The notes below the pieces were generated by a model. That model did not search any database and was not told the DNA's origin. It worked only from the letters and a program-made list of their open reading frames with translations. Source: Isoetes taiwanensis (Eukaryota; Streptophyta; Lycopodiopsida; Isoetales; Isoetaceae). From it: a stretch of DNA of 64,000 bases. Position 1 is the first letter of the stretch; every line of letters starts with the position of its first letter. The position numbers and the translations under genes are program-made. The stretch covers positions 19,764,386-19,828,385 of the forward strand of contig JAJEKV010000003.1 in NCBI GenBank assembly GCA_021234155.1, in the 5' to 3' direction. Below are positions 34,996 to 46,579 of the stretch, in pieces.

Positions 34996-37877
34996 TTTGA
35001 GAACGCAAGGCCATGCCCACTGTTTAATAGGTAAAGCTTATATTCTCTTTCGTTTTTATTTCTGTGTCTTTCATAAACAGAAGTTTGAGTTGTACCAACA
35101 TGATTATCAATATATCAATATACTTGCTCAGTTATAACTATAATCTAGATGTGTCAGATTAGTCTACTTCTTCAGTGAATAATTTTCTGATTAGTCTAAT
35201 TCTTCCTAGACCCATGCTGCAGAACATGCATGTGGGTTCTATGTTGCAACTACAAGTGAGGTTGCATAAACCAGTGCACTCAAGATTCATCAAATTGATG
35301 CCATAAAACTTCATGCAAGCAGCACAAGGTCAATAATGATGTCAAAAGGTATATTCTCAGTTAAGGTGACTAATATATATGTATTTATTGCAGTCACATT
35401 TGCGAAGAGAAGTATTAGAGGTTGATAGTTCAAGATCAAGTATGTTTAATATGTCATGTGATAATGAAATACCAGACACAAAATTGGAAACTTAGAAGAT
35501 TGCTTATTGGATGTGGAAACACAACAAAAAATACTTAGGAACAAACAAGGATGCAACTATCACTGGTGTGGTTCGAGTTTTGTTTGAATAATATGCATGT
35601 TTTAAATCCACTCTGAATTGGACAGTAAAAATCTCAAGAGACGTCGGTGGGTTATTCCCTCCTGGGGGTATTTCTCTTTTTTTTTTGAAGTTTCAGTTAC
35701 AATGCAAAGTCCATATTTCTGTACATATACTAGGAAGCAAGGTACAAGACAAGGACAAAAAGATTGCTACATGTATATTACCATGCTGCTAAGCATTTAC
35801 AATGTTCCAGCTAAAAGCTGTTGTGAGCGATTTAGGAAAATGTAATAGGAAAGCAAATTTATCTGTCTAGAGCCACCTTAATAAATGGTGCACCTTTTAT
35901 TTTAAATGCAAACGTGAAAAATAGGTAAACAATGAATTACATAGTCATAATGTCTATACGTAAAGATAGCAGCATGCTTGATATTTCTTTCTTTTTGCAG
36001 AAAGATATACTGCTTTTAGTAATGAACGGGAAAGCTTGAGCATCTTATGAAGGTAGCACATTTTCTCCTATTTGTTTATGGGTTGACTACTGTATTGGAT
36101 TTCTTACAGGGAATGTCTTTGCTTAGCATTTACTCTTCATCATAGCACCTCTGCTATGTTTACCTCTGTTGATTGTTGCAGCGCCAACAAATATGCATTG
36201 CATGATGTTAAGTATTTCCCTCATGTTTAGTTCCTTCTTTTTCTTAGATTCTACCTAACTTCTAACTTCGTTTCTGGAGATGCCTATTTTTTGGAGATGT
36301 CTATATTCTGGATATATTAGAGATCTTAGACTTTTTCTGAATATATTAAAGATCAGACATCCTCTATCTTTGGTGCAGATAACTATTGTCCTATATGAAC
36401 TTAGAGATATAGGAGGTAAGTGTAGCAAAATTTTAAAGTAAAAAAAAGGCCTACTCATAAGGTAGAAAAAAACCTGTATCATTTTAAATGAGGTGCACCC
36501 TGCATTACCACAGTCGTCGGATTCGTCGATCCTACGACCCAGATCATATGTTGGGGCTTCTGGGCACCTCTCTTTTCACTTATAGTCATTTATGATTGAA
36601 GGCGCCTATGATTTTGAAATAATAAATACAATTTCGCATAAGGTTTTGAGGGAATATCGAACCTCTATACAGCTTTGCCTAAGATTTTAGAATATGAAAT
36701 ACGGGAGCTTGAACCTCTACCAAAATAACTCAATGTCCTAATAAGACTATTTTAACCAATATACCCAGCAAACTAATATGATTATTTTTTATCTTGAATG
36801 TATGTCTTTTTTTTTTTTTATAATAACACATTCAATTGTTTTAGGGATATATATGGTCAATGGTTTCAGGTTTTTATTTCTACATCCATATCAAATCCCC
36901 CAGGGACCCCCTGTTATTTTGCTACATATTTTCACTTATGTTCGGTTTCTAAAGCCTGCTTCTAAGTTTGAGTTCAAATGCATGTTTTGGTAATTTCAAC
37001 AGATATTGATCAAATTCATGCTTCATTTGGGTCACTTGGAGAATTGCAAGTCTGTTCCGTTTGCTCCTTTCTTTGTCTTAATTATTTTACGAGTTTTGCG
37101 GTTTTGGGGCGCACAGATTAAGTTTCACTCAAGCACCAATAATAAGTCCGATTCAAATGTATTTTTTTCTTTCGAAATGGGCTGCATATACCATGCTGGA
37201 CGTAGTAGCGACTATGCATAGTCCTAAATTTAATGTCTGTGCAAACTATAGATAGTGGTCTGTTTATTTTACAAAAGGGCATGCTAAATACGTGAACTGA
37301 ACTAAAAACTCTGAACTGAACGTTATATATACAATTCTATAAGGTGAGCTGAGTGGATGAACTATATACAACAGACAATGTGACGCTTTTTGAGCTGAGT
37401 CAATCAACTATACAGACGTTCGTTGTGTGACACTTTTGCGATACAACCTTCATAGAATGTGATTAGTAATTTGTTTTCACATCAACTGAATGTTTCTAAA
37501 AGCATTGTGGCTTTCTTTTTCTTTTTATGTGCACCGAAGACTATCTTCACCACTAACATGGACTTTCAGGTTCATATAAGGTCTCTTAATTGCTCAAAAG
37601 ATGCCTAAGTGCATTATAAATATGCGATGGACTTTTGATACTTTTTGCATTAAAACGATGATTGAGGCAGGTTGGAGAGGCTTTGGCAGCATAATTTTAC
37701 TCAAATATGTTCTCATAGAAGCATTTACAATGTGGTATATATTGGAAGCATAATGATAACGCTTTGGAATGCAAGCATGAATTTCTGTAAACAATGAGCA
37801 ATTTGGAAAAGGGCAGTGTTAATGAGGATGTTATCACATTAAAAATTTAATTTAACATTTGCAAAATTAATGACGAC
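34996..37877. other. Intergenic or large-intron sequence, no gene supported
   Basis: AT-rich with long T-runs (35677-35690, 36807-36820). The first 100 bp (34930-35040) could be a remnant of the host gene around the Gypsy junction: the acceptor-like tttgcag occurs just before the Gypsy reading frame begins. No recognised exons were found beyond it. Confidence 0.4.
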
Positions 37878-37895
37878 GCTATTCTAACTAAGCAT

Positions 37896-37896
<1 letters not shown>
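37878..37896. repeat. Target-site duplication of LINE, left copy
   Basis: GCTATTCTAACTAAGCATG, matched at 16 of 19 positions by the segment at 44728-44746. It abuts the poly(T) run that marks the LINE 3' end. Confidence 0.6.
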
Positions 37897-37927
<31 letters not shown>

Positions 37928-38285
37928 AAGGACGACAAGCTTTATTCACCAACTAAAAACTAGAGCAACATAACATGCAAAGACAGGATTATAACCCCAG
38001 TGGACAAACTGATCCAACTGAGCACAACCACCTGCCTATGCAAAAGAATGAATCTGAAGGTAAGTATGCCAGATCAGTACTTTCTTCTCTTGATCAAGAG
38101 AAGAACAATTGTAAGCCATAACAATTTTATTTTGCGCCCATTGAAGAACAATCTCATCTGCAGTATCTACGCCCTTAAAGATAAACAACCTCCTTCTCTT
38201 CCAGATTGACCATAAAAGCCAGCCACATGCGAGATGAAAAGCTCGTTTCCGTAGTTTGGGCCAAGCATCAGGATAGATAGCAGGC

Positions 38286-38393
38286 AAAATTTGCTGGCTA
38301 GATCGAGACGTGCCAAATAGGGTCAACAATCAAGACCATGCCTGCCGAAGCCGCTCACACAAGAAGAAACAATGCTCAATACTCTCAAACCTT
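38286..38393. repeat. 108-bp direct duplication flanking Copia 1, left copy
   Basis: Runs from aaaatttgctggctagatcg to actctcaaacctt and is repeated at 43806-43913. Both copies are LINE ORF2 coding sequence. I saw no difference between them. Confidence 0.95.
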
Positions 38394-38653
38394 GTTATTT
38401 GTGATGTCTTGAGGCTGGGATTTGAACCCAAGTTTAATTCCAGTACTCAGCCTCCTACAATCAGCTCAGCAAACCTGCTTGCAAAACTCCCTCTGATGCT
38501 ACAGACAATAGAGCCAATTCTGGTCCAGGCAAATCGGCCCAACAGACCTGCTCCAACACTTCGGCTCAACAAAACCAAATCCGGCTCCTTCCGGCTCCTT
38601 TCGCTTCACAATTCCGGCTGCCCTATGTTAACACCTCCGCTTCGTTACAGTCA
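38393..38653 (-). repeat. Copia 1 3' LTR
   Basis: Forward sequence tgttatttgtgatgtcttga to ttacagtca, about 260 bp, paired with 43544-43803. The next bases (cgaaaa) are shared by both copies too, so the border could be a few bases further. Confidence 0.9.
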
Positions 38654-38906
38654 CGAAAAAAACTTTTTCACAAAACCCTTTTTTTATTATCAACAACTAT
38701 ACCTTGCAACCCTGTTTTAATATGAACCATAGCCTTTTATTTGATTAAACCATGACCCATGTTCCCAACGTCCCTTCCTCATGATTTAATCAAAACATCT
38801 CCTTTATCAACATCAAGTTTGTATCTGAGCTCTTCAAATCTACTTCCTCTTAAAGGCTTTGTAAGAATATCTGCAAGCTGATGATCTGTAGTAACATACT
38901 GGACGT

Positions 38907-41900
38907 TTATTTGTTTTTTTCCACCATATCTCTTATAAAATGCATATGCATTTCAATGTGTTTTGTCCTTTCATGAAGAACAGGATTCTTACACATCTGA
39001 ATACAACTCATATTATCACATTGCAGCTCTGTAGGATTTCTTTGTGGCACATCTAGCTCCTGTAATAATTTTCTAAGCCAGATAATCTCCTTAGCAGCTA
39101 ATGTGCAAGCCGCATATTCTGCTTCTGCTGTTGATAAGGCAATAGATTCTTGTTTCTTACATTTCCATGAAATTAAGCTTCCACCTAAGCACATAGCAAA
39201 ACCCGAAGTGGATCTTCTTGTATCTAAATCTCCTCCCCAATCTGAATCTGCGAATGCTTTTAAAATCATATTATCATTTTTATATTGAATGCCAAGATCT
39301 TGAGTACCTTACGCTTGGCTATCATCCAATGACACCTGCCAGGATTATTCCCAAACCTCGTTAGCAAATTGACCACAAATGATATGTCAGGTCTAGTGCA
39401 ATTAGCGATGTACAAAAGACATCCCACTAATTCTCTGTATGGCACTTCTTCCATATCTCTATACTCTGCTTCTGTTTGAGGTCCCATGCTGCTAGATAAT
39501 TTCTGTCCTGGTACAATTGGAGTGCTTACAACCTTACAACCTTCCATTTTGAACCTTTTCAGCATTCCTCGTATGTTTTTTGCCTGTGTCAAAGTAAGTG
39601 TCTTAGCTGTCCTATTTCTAGAGACTTCCATTCCTAAGAAACTCTTAAGTTCACCCAAATCTGTCATCTGGAATTTCCCTTTAAGAATTTGTTTACAACA
39701 ATATAAGCACTCCATATTATTGGATACCATAATACAGTCATCCACGTACAGAGCTATCAGACAGTAGCCACTGTTATTTTTGTATAGATAAATATTCCCA
39801 TCTGTATCCAATTTCTTGAACCTTTGTTGCTTCAGAAATTTATTTATGCATTGATACCACTGCCTTGGAGACTGTCTTAGACCATATACTGCCTTTTTCA
39901 ATCTCCATACCTTATTTGATCCTTCCTCAAAGCCAGATGCTTGCTTCATATAAATTTCTTCATGAAGATCAGCATTCAAGAAAGCCGTTTTTACATCCAT
40001 GTGATGTACATCTAAGTCTCTAGCATTTGCTAATGCTAGTAACAGTCTGATACTTGTAAGTTTCACTAACGGGGAGAATGTCTCATCATAATCCACACCC
40101 TTCATTTGTGAAAACCTTTGTGCCACAAGTCTTGCGTTATACTTCTTCTCTCCATCAACTCCTGTTTTAATTCTGTAAACCCATTTATTTCCAACGATAT
40201 TTTTATTGAGAGGTTTATTGACAAGCTCATAGGTACCTGTGGCCTTAAACGAATTCATCTCGTCAATCATTGCACGCGTCCAAAATTTTGCATTATCACC
40301 ACTTACAGCATCGTCATAACCTGTTGGCAACTCAGAGTTCAATATATTCATGACTTCTGGTGTATCATCACTGTGTACTTTTTCCACTGATGTCAGATCT
40401 ACCATATCTGCTTAAATCCACATGTGACTGTGCCTCCTCTCTAAGTATCTCCGTATGTGTTCTCCTTTTCCTTGGTCTATCACGTTGTACTTCTTTTGCT
40501 TGCACTGGTTCTGCTTGTTCTGATACAATTTCATGTTCTGTTACTCTGTCACTTTCGAAAATTATTCCACCATCATTAGCCTTCACAATTGCGGGCTTCG
40601 TTACTCCATCATCATGCCACTCACTTCCATCACCATCAGAATCATAGTCATCATCGTGAACTTTAATTTTTGTAAAATCCGATCCCTGTACAACAGACTT
40701 GTCACTAGGAGATTTACATTTATTTGCTTTCAGGAAATCTCTGTATACAATATTTTCATCAAACACCACGTCTCTACTTATTATAACCTTTCTTGTTTGT
40801 GGATCATATAATCTGTATCCTTTTTTCAAGATCATATCCTACAAGAAAGGTGATAAGGGACTTATCATCCAATTTTTGTCTGTCTTCATCAGGTACATGA
40901 GTATATGCCATACATCCATATACCTTCAGTAAGGAGTATACATTTTCAACAAGACCTTGATCCCACACATTTTTAGGTGTTTTGCCAAACAAACTTACTG
41001 AAGGTATTCTGTTTTGAATAAACACAGCAGTCTTAAGAGCTTCCTCCCATAGAAATTTTGGTAAGCCTGCTTGTTTTAACATCGACCTTGTAGCATTCAA
41101 TAAGGTCCTGTTTTTACGTTCTGCAACACCATTTTGTTGTGGTGTTGCTCGACACGTTAACTGTCTTTTAATCCCTGCCTGTTTACAAAAGGATTCAAAC
41201 ATTTTGGCCATATACTCTCCTCCTCTATCACTTCTTAAACAAACAATCTTATTTCCTGTTTCCCTTTTGAGCGCCTGGGCGCCTTCAGGGTTGTCTGGGC
41301 GTAGTGATGGATGGCGCCTGGGAGGTGCAGTGATGGGTGGCGCCTGCCTGGAGCGTGCCTGAGCGTATGTGCCTGAAAGCATGCCTGGATCGGTGGAGCG
41401 ATTTGGTGAGGAGGCACCTCCACTGGGCGATTTCTTCGAACGGTTTTTCTGAGCGCCGCCTTCCCTGCGCGTCTGGGCGATTGGCGTTGGGGGCGTCGGT
41501 TTTCCAGCACCCAGTTGTGAAGAGGTTACGGTTCTGAGGCGTTTGGTGAAGTCTTGTCCGTTGGAGGTATGCTTATTGCTTCTGGCAATAGCATGGATTT
41601 TTGGATGCGTAGTCATCCTGGCAACAGTTTTTTCCCATGTGGTTTTTAATCTGGGCCATGGTGATTATGGTTTGTTCTGTGGGCTTCGGTCCTGGTTCTG
41701 GTTAGGGACTTCGGTCCCGTTTTGTACTTGTGGTCCCATAACCCGATTGGGTTCCGTGGACATTAAAAGTTCTTCCTTCCTTCCTTCCTTCCTTTCACAT
41801 TCAGCTACAAACATTTTGAATGCTTGTAGCGTTTCACTTTTCTTCCTTAAGAGATACAGTTTTGTCATTCTAGAATGATCATCAATAAACGTCACGAAGT

Positions 41901-43524
41901 ATCTCTTACCTGTTCTGCCAGTAATGTTTAGGGGTCCACACAGATCCGAATGAACAAGTTCCAATTTCTTATTAGCTCTTGCTCCATGTTTCTTAAAAGG
42001 AAGTCTCGACTGTTTGCCAAACATACATCCTGGACACAACAGCCCTTTTGCATCATGTATTTCCTTTTCTTTTATCAGGCCAAGCTTATACAACTGTTTC
42101 ATATATTTTAGGCTTGCATGCCCAAGCCTTTCATGCCACATTCTGACAACATCCAGTGATTTTGCAACAATACTAAACAAATGTGGAGAATAAGCATCAT
42201 TCAACACAAATAATTTCCCAACACGCTTTGCCAAGAACTGAACTTTATTATTCTTCAAGATTTTACATACATGTTTATCAAAATGCACCTCAAAATCCAA
42301 ATCTACCAACTGAGAAACTGAAACTAAGTTCTTTACAAGCCCTGGTACACACAAAACATTTTTTAATGTCACTGGCCGACCCTCCAAATTGTACAGCTGC
42401 AAAATTCCTTTTTTCAACACCTTTTGCTCCCTTCCATCTCCCAGCTTCACATGCGAAGTTTTAGCCGTATCCTCCTTCTCAGTTAACAAGCCTGAAGCTT
42501 TCAAGACTGTTGCTTCAGCTCCACTATCTATAACCAAGGTATTTTCATCAATGTCTACTTTTGATACAAAGGAAGAACATGCAATTGGAATTACCTCATC
42601 CTCTTCATCTTCTGTAGTATCAAGAGTTCCAATTTCTTCAGCTCCCACATTCAAGGCCGATACTCCACCTCTTCTGCCTCTTCCTCTAAAACTCGCTCTT
42701 CCTCTTCTACCCCTGTTTGTGTTCTTAGGACTTGAGCAAGCAGCAGAATAATGACCATAGCCTCCACAATTGTAACAGGTTACATCAGTTCTAACCTCCG
42801 TCTTTCCAATCTTTGGACAATTTGACTTAAAATGCCCATATTGTCCACATCTAAAGCAAGCTCCAGCAGGTGCTCTATTCTCCGTACTATCTTGAAACTT
42901 TCCCTTCCCTTTTTTAACAACAAGTATTTCAGAGGACTCACCTATTTCAGCTTGCATAACTTTCCTTTGCTCAAGTTCAGTACGAGCCATTCTCTCTGCA
43001 TGGTCTCTGTCTTTTGCTACCTGTCTGATTAACGTAGAAAGATTCTCCATATCTGAAAACACTCTAGCTACATTATTTATATGTGCCTCCCTGGATAACC
43101 CTGCACCGGCAGCCTCAAGGTCTGCGCATAAACTATCAAATCTCTGAAACAAATCACCGATACTGATTTGACCATCATATTTCAATTTCCTTAACTCGGA
43201 CTCTAGCACATCTATTTGTGAAGATGACTTCCTCTCATATTGATTTATCACGTATTTCCACATCTCCCTAGGACTAAGCCCTCTGATGATGCCCTTGGCT
43301 TGAAGTATCTTGAGAGCATCCGATTTGGCAGCACCATCAGCTTCAACTTCAGTTTTTACAGCAGCCTTCAGCTCAGCAGTAGGTGTTACAGACGGGTCTA
43401 CTATATCCCAAAGCCCTTCAAACATCAAGATCTCCTGAATTGTCTCTTTCCAGATTTGAAACCCTCCTTCACCTTTGAAGACATCCACAGTATTCAGCAA
43501 CGATGCTCCAAATGTAGTGGCCAT
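38907..43524 (-). pseudogene. Copia 1 gag-pol polyprotein, frame-shifted and interrupted
   Basis: Gag starts with ATG at 43524, eight bases past the primer-binding site, with FGASLLNTVDVFKGEGGFQI, and has two CCHC zinc knuckles (CFRCGQYGHFKSNC, CYNCGGYGHYSAAC). Protease shows LVIDSGAEATV. Integrase shows WHERLGHASLKYM and CPGCMFGKQ, HSDLCGPL, TFIDDHSR, then is interrupted at 41790-41269 before SDRGGEY and QQNGVAERKNR. Reverse transcriptase (40405-39266) contains DVKTAFLNADL, QSPRQWYQC and the catalytic YVDDCIMV. RNase H (39269-38907) contains ADSDWGGDLDTRRSTSGF and STAEAEYAA. Frame changes lie at about 40820, 40390 and 39268, and the first one starts where the integrase insertion lies. The polyprotein cannot be made as a single chain. 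Confidence 0.92.
41269..41790 (+). mobile_element. LINE 3'-end insertion inside Copia 1 integrase
   Basis: About 520 bp interrupts integrase between VAECE and ETGNKIVCLRSDRGGEY. The right part, ending in a (ttcc)n tail at 41771-41793, contains ttgtacttgtggtcccataa and ttccgtggac, matching the 3' end of the LINE relic at 29.4 kb. The left part is G/C-rich (ggcgcctggg repeats) and not identified. A short ccttt repeated at both borders is a possible target-site duplication. It is a 5'-truncated LINE or a non-autonomous derivative. Confidence 0.65.
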
Positions 43525-43530
43525 CCTTTA

Positions 43531-43542
43531 GCTCTGATACCA
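43531..43542 (-). other. Copia 1 primer-binding site (initiator tRNA-Met)
   Basis: Minus-strand TGGTATCAGAGC, complementary to the 3' end of tRNA-iMet, lies immediately after the 5' LTR. Confidence 0.9.
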
Positions 43543-43543
43543 C

Positions 43544-43803
43544 TGTTATTTGTGATGTCTTGAGGCTGGGATTTGAATTCAAGTTTAATTCCAGTACTCA
43601 GCCTCCTACAATCAGCTCAGCAAACCTGCTTGCAAAACTCCCTCTGATGCTACAGACAATAGAGCCAATTCCGGTCCAGGCAAATCGGCCCAACAGACCT
43701 ACTCCAACACTTCGGCTCAACAAAACCAAATCCGGCTCCTTCCGGCTCCTTTCGCTTCACAATTCCGGCTGCCCTATGTTACACCTCCGCTACGTTACAG
43801 TCA
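43544..43803 (-). repeat. Copia 1 5' LTR
   Basis: Pairs with the left LTR; differences include aattc versus aaccc near 43578, tact versus tgct, and one missing A in atgttacacc. Confidence 0.9.
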
Positions 43804-43805
43804 CG

Positions 43806-43913
43806 AAAATTTGCTGGCTAGATCGAGACGTGCCAAATAGGGTCAACAATCAAGACCATGCCTGCCGAAGCCGCTCACACAAGAAGAAACAATGCTCAAT
43901 ACTCTCAAACCTT
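43806..43913. repeat. 108-bp direct duplication flanking Copia 1, right copy
   Basis: Identical to 38286-38393 as far as I can see; after it the LINE reading frame continues uninterrupted upstream. Confidence 0.95.
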
Positions 43914-44727
43914 TGCTGGCATAAAGGACAGAGCTCTGAAATCCGATTATCCATTTTATGGACTAACCTGTTGACTCTGAGGCATCTATGGATTACTTGC
44001 CACCACAAAACTACTACTTTGGGATGAAGCAGCTTATCCCATACCCATATCCAAACACTTTTCCATTGTGGCTGAGGGACCTGAAGATGCCACCTATTAG
44101 ATGGAGGCAGGATTTCAGAATGCAAAAGCAATTTATACATAGAAGACACAAACCGCCCTGGCTGGATATCCTGATGGCAACCCCATACGATTACCTCAAT
44201 CTGTGGACCAGAATCCTGTGGCAACAATGCAGCAATATGATTCCAGATTACTCTGTCCCATCTGTACAACAAGAACTTTGTTCTAAATGCTTCCCATGCC
44301 ATGAGATGACCAGACTCATACCAAGCTGCAATAGTGCTTATATCAGATGCTATCCATCGTCGTTGTGTCTTTGGATGAACAACCACACTTAGAGGCACAT
44401 TCTCTGGAGTGTCCTACAAAGGAATCTACCAGCATGGAGTGGACAACTGAAGACATGCCTCAGGATTAATAAGGAAAAGAGACCTGACAGTGTCCCAAGC
44501 AGCAAGCAACCCCTTTAGAAAGGGAGAAGCATTAGGATACTGATGCATATGATAAAGCAAAGCCCAAGGAAAGAGGAGCTTAATGGTGGCCTTATGAAAT
44601 GGGAGACAATGCTGAATCGACTGCAGCAACAACCTCAGGCCAGGAGAATCAACCTTACCAATGAAAATCCTCCAAATAAACTTTGATATCATCACCTTGC
44701 TTTAGAGGTAAAAATCCAACATACCAA

Positions 44728-44746
44728 GCTATTCTAAGTATGCTTG
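44728..44746. repeat. Target-site duplication of LINE, right copy
   Basis: GCTATTCTAAGTATGCTTG; the first ten bases are identical to the left copy and 16 of 19 match overall. Confidence 0.6.
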
Positions 44747-45466
44747 AACACCCAATACCTTAATATAATCATGACAATGCTATAGACCTGACTTATGTCT
44801 GGCAATATCGTGCACACACACACTATGTTGTCAGGCATCACACATATAGCACGGAGCGTTGCACGTGTCTGAAGTTTCTCTCACATGGTTTATAGTTATC
44901 AAGATGTGGGTTAAGATCTGATTCTATTATACGAATCTCCCTTCGGGATGAGTATCATGGGCAGTTCGAATCAATGACTCGCAAGTGCATTTATCACTTT
45001 TACACTTGAGAGAGGTGAAGATATCAGGGGAGCATCCAAAAAACTTACAATGTTAGTGATGTACGCCATGTCAAGATGCATATTTAGAGTTCTATCATGC
45101 ACTAAGCTACACCAATGAACCAGGACAAAATTCTTTGTTTTGCATTTGTGTACCTATTTTTTTATTGATGTCCTTTCTATTTTTTATTGATGTCCTTTTA
45201 AGGGTGACTTTTGAGCATAAATTATAAATCTGTCTTTCCAAAATTTGAGCACAAATTTATTTTTTATGTTTTGAGCATTGTTTTTTCTATTGAAATCCAT
45301 TGGCTCAGAGCATGCTGTGATGATACTGTCATTTTACAATTTCAATAACAAAAATAGTTACGAAAGCAAATAATGTCCAATTTTGCCAATATCAACGTGT
45401 GCTGTTGTGAGAAGTTGTACAGATGGATGTTAAAGGCTGAGTAAAAAACACATGCTAGAACATTAG
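44747..45466. other. Intergenic stretch, probably the interior of a plus-strand Helitron
   Basis: AT-rich with T-runs and no reading frame of interest. It lies immediately 5' of the Helitron-like end at 45467-45495. A Helitron 5' TC end was not identified. Confidence 0.35.
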
Positions 45467-45495
45467 CCCGGCAACGCTGGGCACCTGTTTACTAG
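45467..45495 (+). mobile_element. Helitron-like 3' terminus (second copy of the end)
   Basis: Palindrome CCCGGC-AAC-GCTGGG (45467-45481; one G:T pair), ten bases, then CTAG at 45492-45495 followed by T. The last 30 bases resemble the minus-strand end at 1229-1262 (GCAACGCTGGGCACC then TTACTAG), so both belong to one family by the usual criterion of shared 3' ends. Confidence 0.6.
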
Positions 45496-45560
45496 TCTTA
45501 CTTTAAATCAAAGTCTCTTACTTTAAATCATTATTATTACGAGGGACAATGTGTTAATAA

Positions 45561-46579
45561 CTACAATTCGCTACAATCAGTCTTCACAAAAGAGATGGTC
45601 ATCCTTTTAACATCATAAGAAACAAGGTGATTCGCTTGCCAGATGTTTCCAATTCCTCCAATACCATCTTGTGCTTCAGAAAACGACAGGCACAATATAG
45701 AATCATCATCTATATCGAGTACATAATTCTCTTTTGGAGGATTCCATGAAATTTTGCCGAATTGAAAACTAATCTTGGGGGGTTCTACATTAGGTCTCTC
45801 TGAAATATTAAAGCAAGGAAGCAACCAGTATGATGTATCGACTAGAGGTAGGCCTCCCAAAGCATCAGAATATGCATCTTTTAAAGCATTGAATGCCGGA
45901 GTGTCAAGATAGCTGAGTGGTGCACCAGAGTCAATGACAGTGCCTCCAGAGTTGAGGTCTAAGGAAGTGTTGCACCTTGAAATCACAGTATTACCAACAG
46001 TAATGCTTTGAAGATGGACATTGTAGTCGTTATCATCATTTTGTAGGATGGGAATGGAATGGTGAGAGATGTTAGAAGAAGACCCAAGGTTGAGGGTACC
46101 GCCAAGGAACATGGTACTAGAATCATCATGGGAATGATGGCGAAGGCAGTAGGAGAACTTTCCATCAAGGGAAGGGATCTGGGAGATGAGAGAGCGAGGG
46201 CCAGAGTCTAGTCCGACAAGGCCATCAAAGGGACTATCATTTATGAAACCGACGAGAGTGTGTCCGCAACCGATGGTAATGTTGGGAGTATGGGTGCGAC
46301 CAGAGGTGGAGACAATGGTGAGGCGTTCGGAGGCGTATACACCGGTATTGTAGTGGCCATCGGCGTATCCGTATGTATATACGCAAGAGTTTTTTTTAGT
46401 ATGGAAAGGAGGAGCAAAAGAACTACGATCTATGTGTTCGCTAGGGCAGGAAGTGGGACACTTTGTGGAATGGCAAGAGATGGCGGAAAAGGAAGCCGAT
46501 CCAGAAGGGTCTAGCACAGGCGAGGAGCATCGGCTGCATGAGCTATTCCGATCCGGACATGCATAGCACGGCCTGCATT
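45561..46579 (-). pseudogene. Aspartic protease (A1, nepenthesin-like), 3' part with intact C-terminus
   Basis: The frame from about 46565 reads CYACPDRNSSCSRC, DPSGSASFSAISCHSTKC, GLVGLDSGPRSLISQ, GKFSYCLRHH, then the second catalytic site as VIDSGAPLSYLD, and ends SFVKTDCSEL. This follows the plant nepenthesin/CDR1 pattern of a secreted pepsin-type protease. The second active site has DSGA instead of the usual DSGT, the form common in retroviral-type proteases; whether it is active is uncertain. The N-terminal half with the first DTGS site is missing here because a kinase segment is joined at 46577. Together with the copy at 47246-48150 it represents one ancestral gene with its middle duplicated. 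Confidence 0.8.
45845..46579. repeat. 735-bp direct repeat flanking kinase segment, copy 1
   Basis: Repeats as 47246-47980 with only a few small differences; the two lie directly on either side of the copied kinase segment. Confidence 0.95.

Larger units (their letters stand above)
38393..43803 (-). mobile_element. Copia LTR retrotransposon 1 (nested in LINE)
   Basis: A Ty1/Copia element in minus orientation: 5' LTR on the right (43544-43803), primer-binding site, gag-pol, polypurine-rich region (around 38660-38700) and 3' LTR on the left (38393-38653). Domain order is Gag, protease, integrase, reverse transcriptase, RNase H, as in Copia. The LTRs begin TG and end CA and differ by about five substitutions and one indel in 260 bp (roughly 2%), so the insertion is fairly recent. 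Its flanks carry a 108-bp duplication instead of the usual 5-bp one. Several frame shifts and an internal insertion make it non-autonomous. Confidence 0.95.
37897..44727 (-). mobile_element. LINE (L1-type) 3' half with poly(A) tail, split by a Copia element
   Basis: On the minus strand the upstream part (44727-43914) encodes a LINE ORF2 C-terminal domain: LINPEACLQLSTP, then the zinc-binding domain with WKSVWIWVWDKLLHPKVVVL, LCPLCQQRFESIEHCFFLC. Beyond the nested Copia insertion it continues as LTLFGTSRSSQQILPAIYPD, HLACGWLLWSIWKRRRLFIF (38329-38036), then a 3' untranslated region and a poly(A) tail, seen as a run of about 29 T at 37897-37926. The catalytic reverse transcriptase is missing, so the copy is 5'-truncated. 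The flanking 19-bp duplication is decayed in three positions, which makes the insertion fairly old and older than the Copia element inside it. Confidence 0.85.

Noticed and set aside
43988-44392. 134-codon plus-strand frame in the LINE
   Set aside because: Antisense of the LINE ORF2 zinc-binding domain, which explains the openness.
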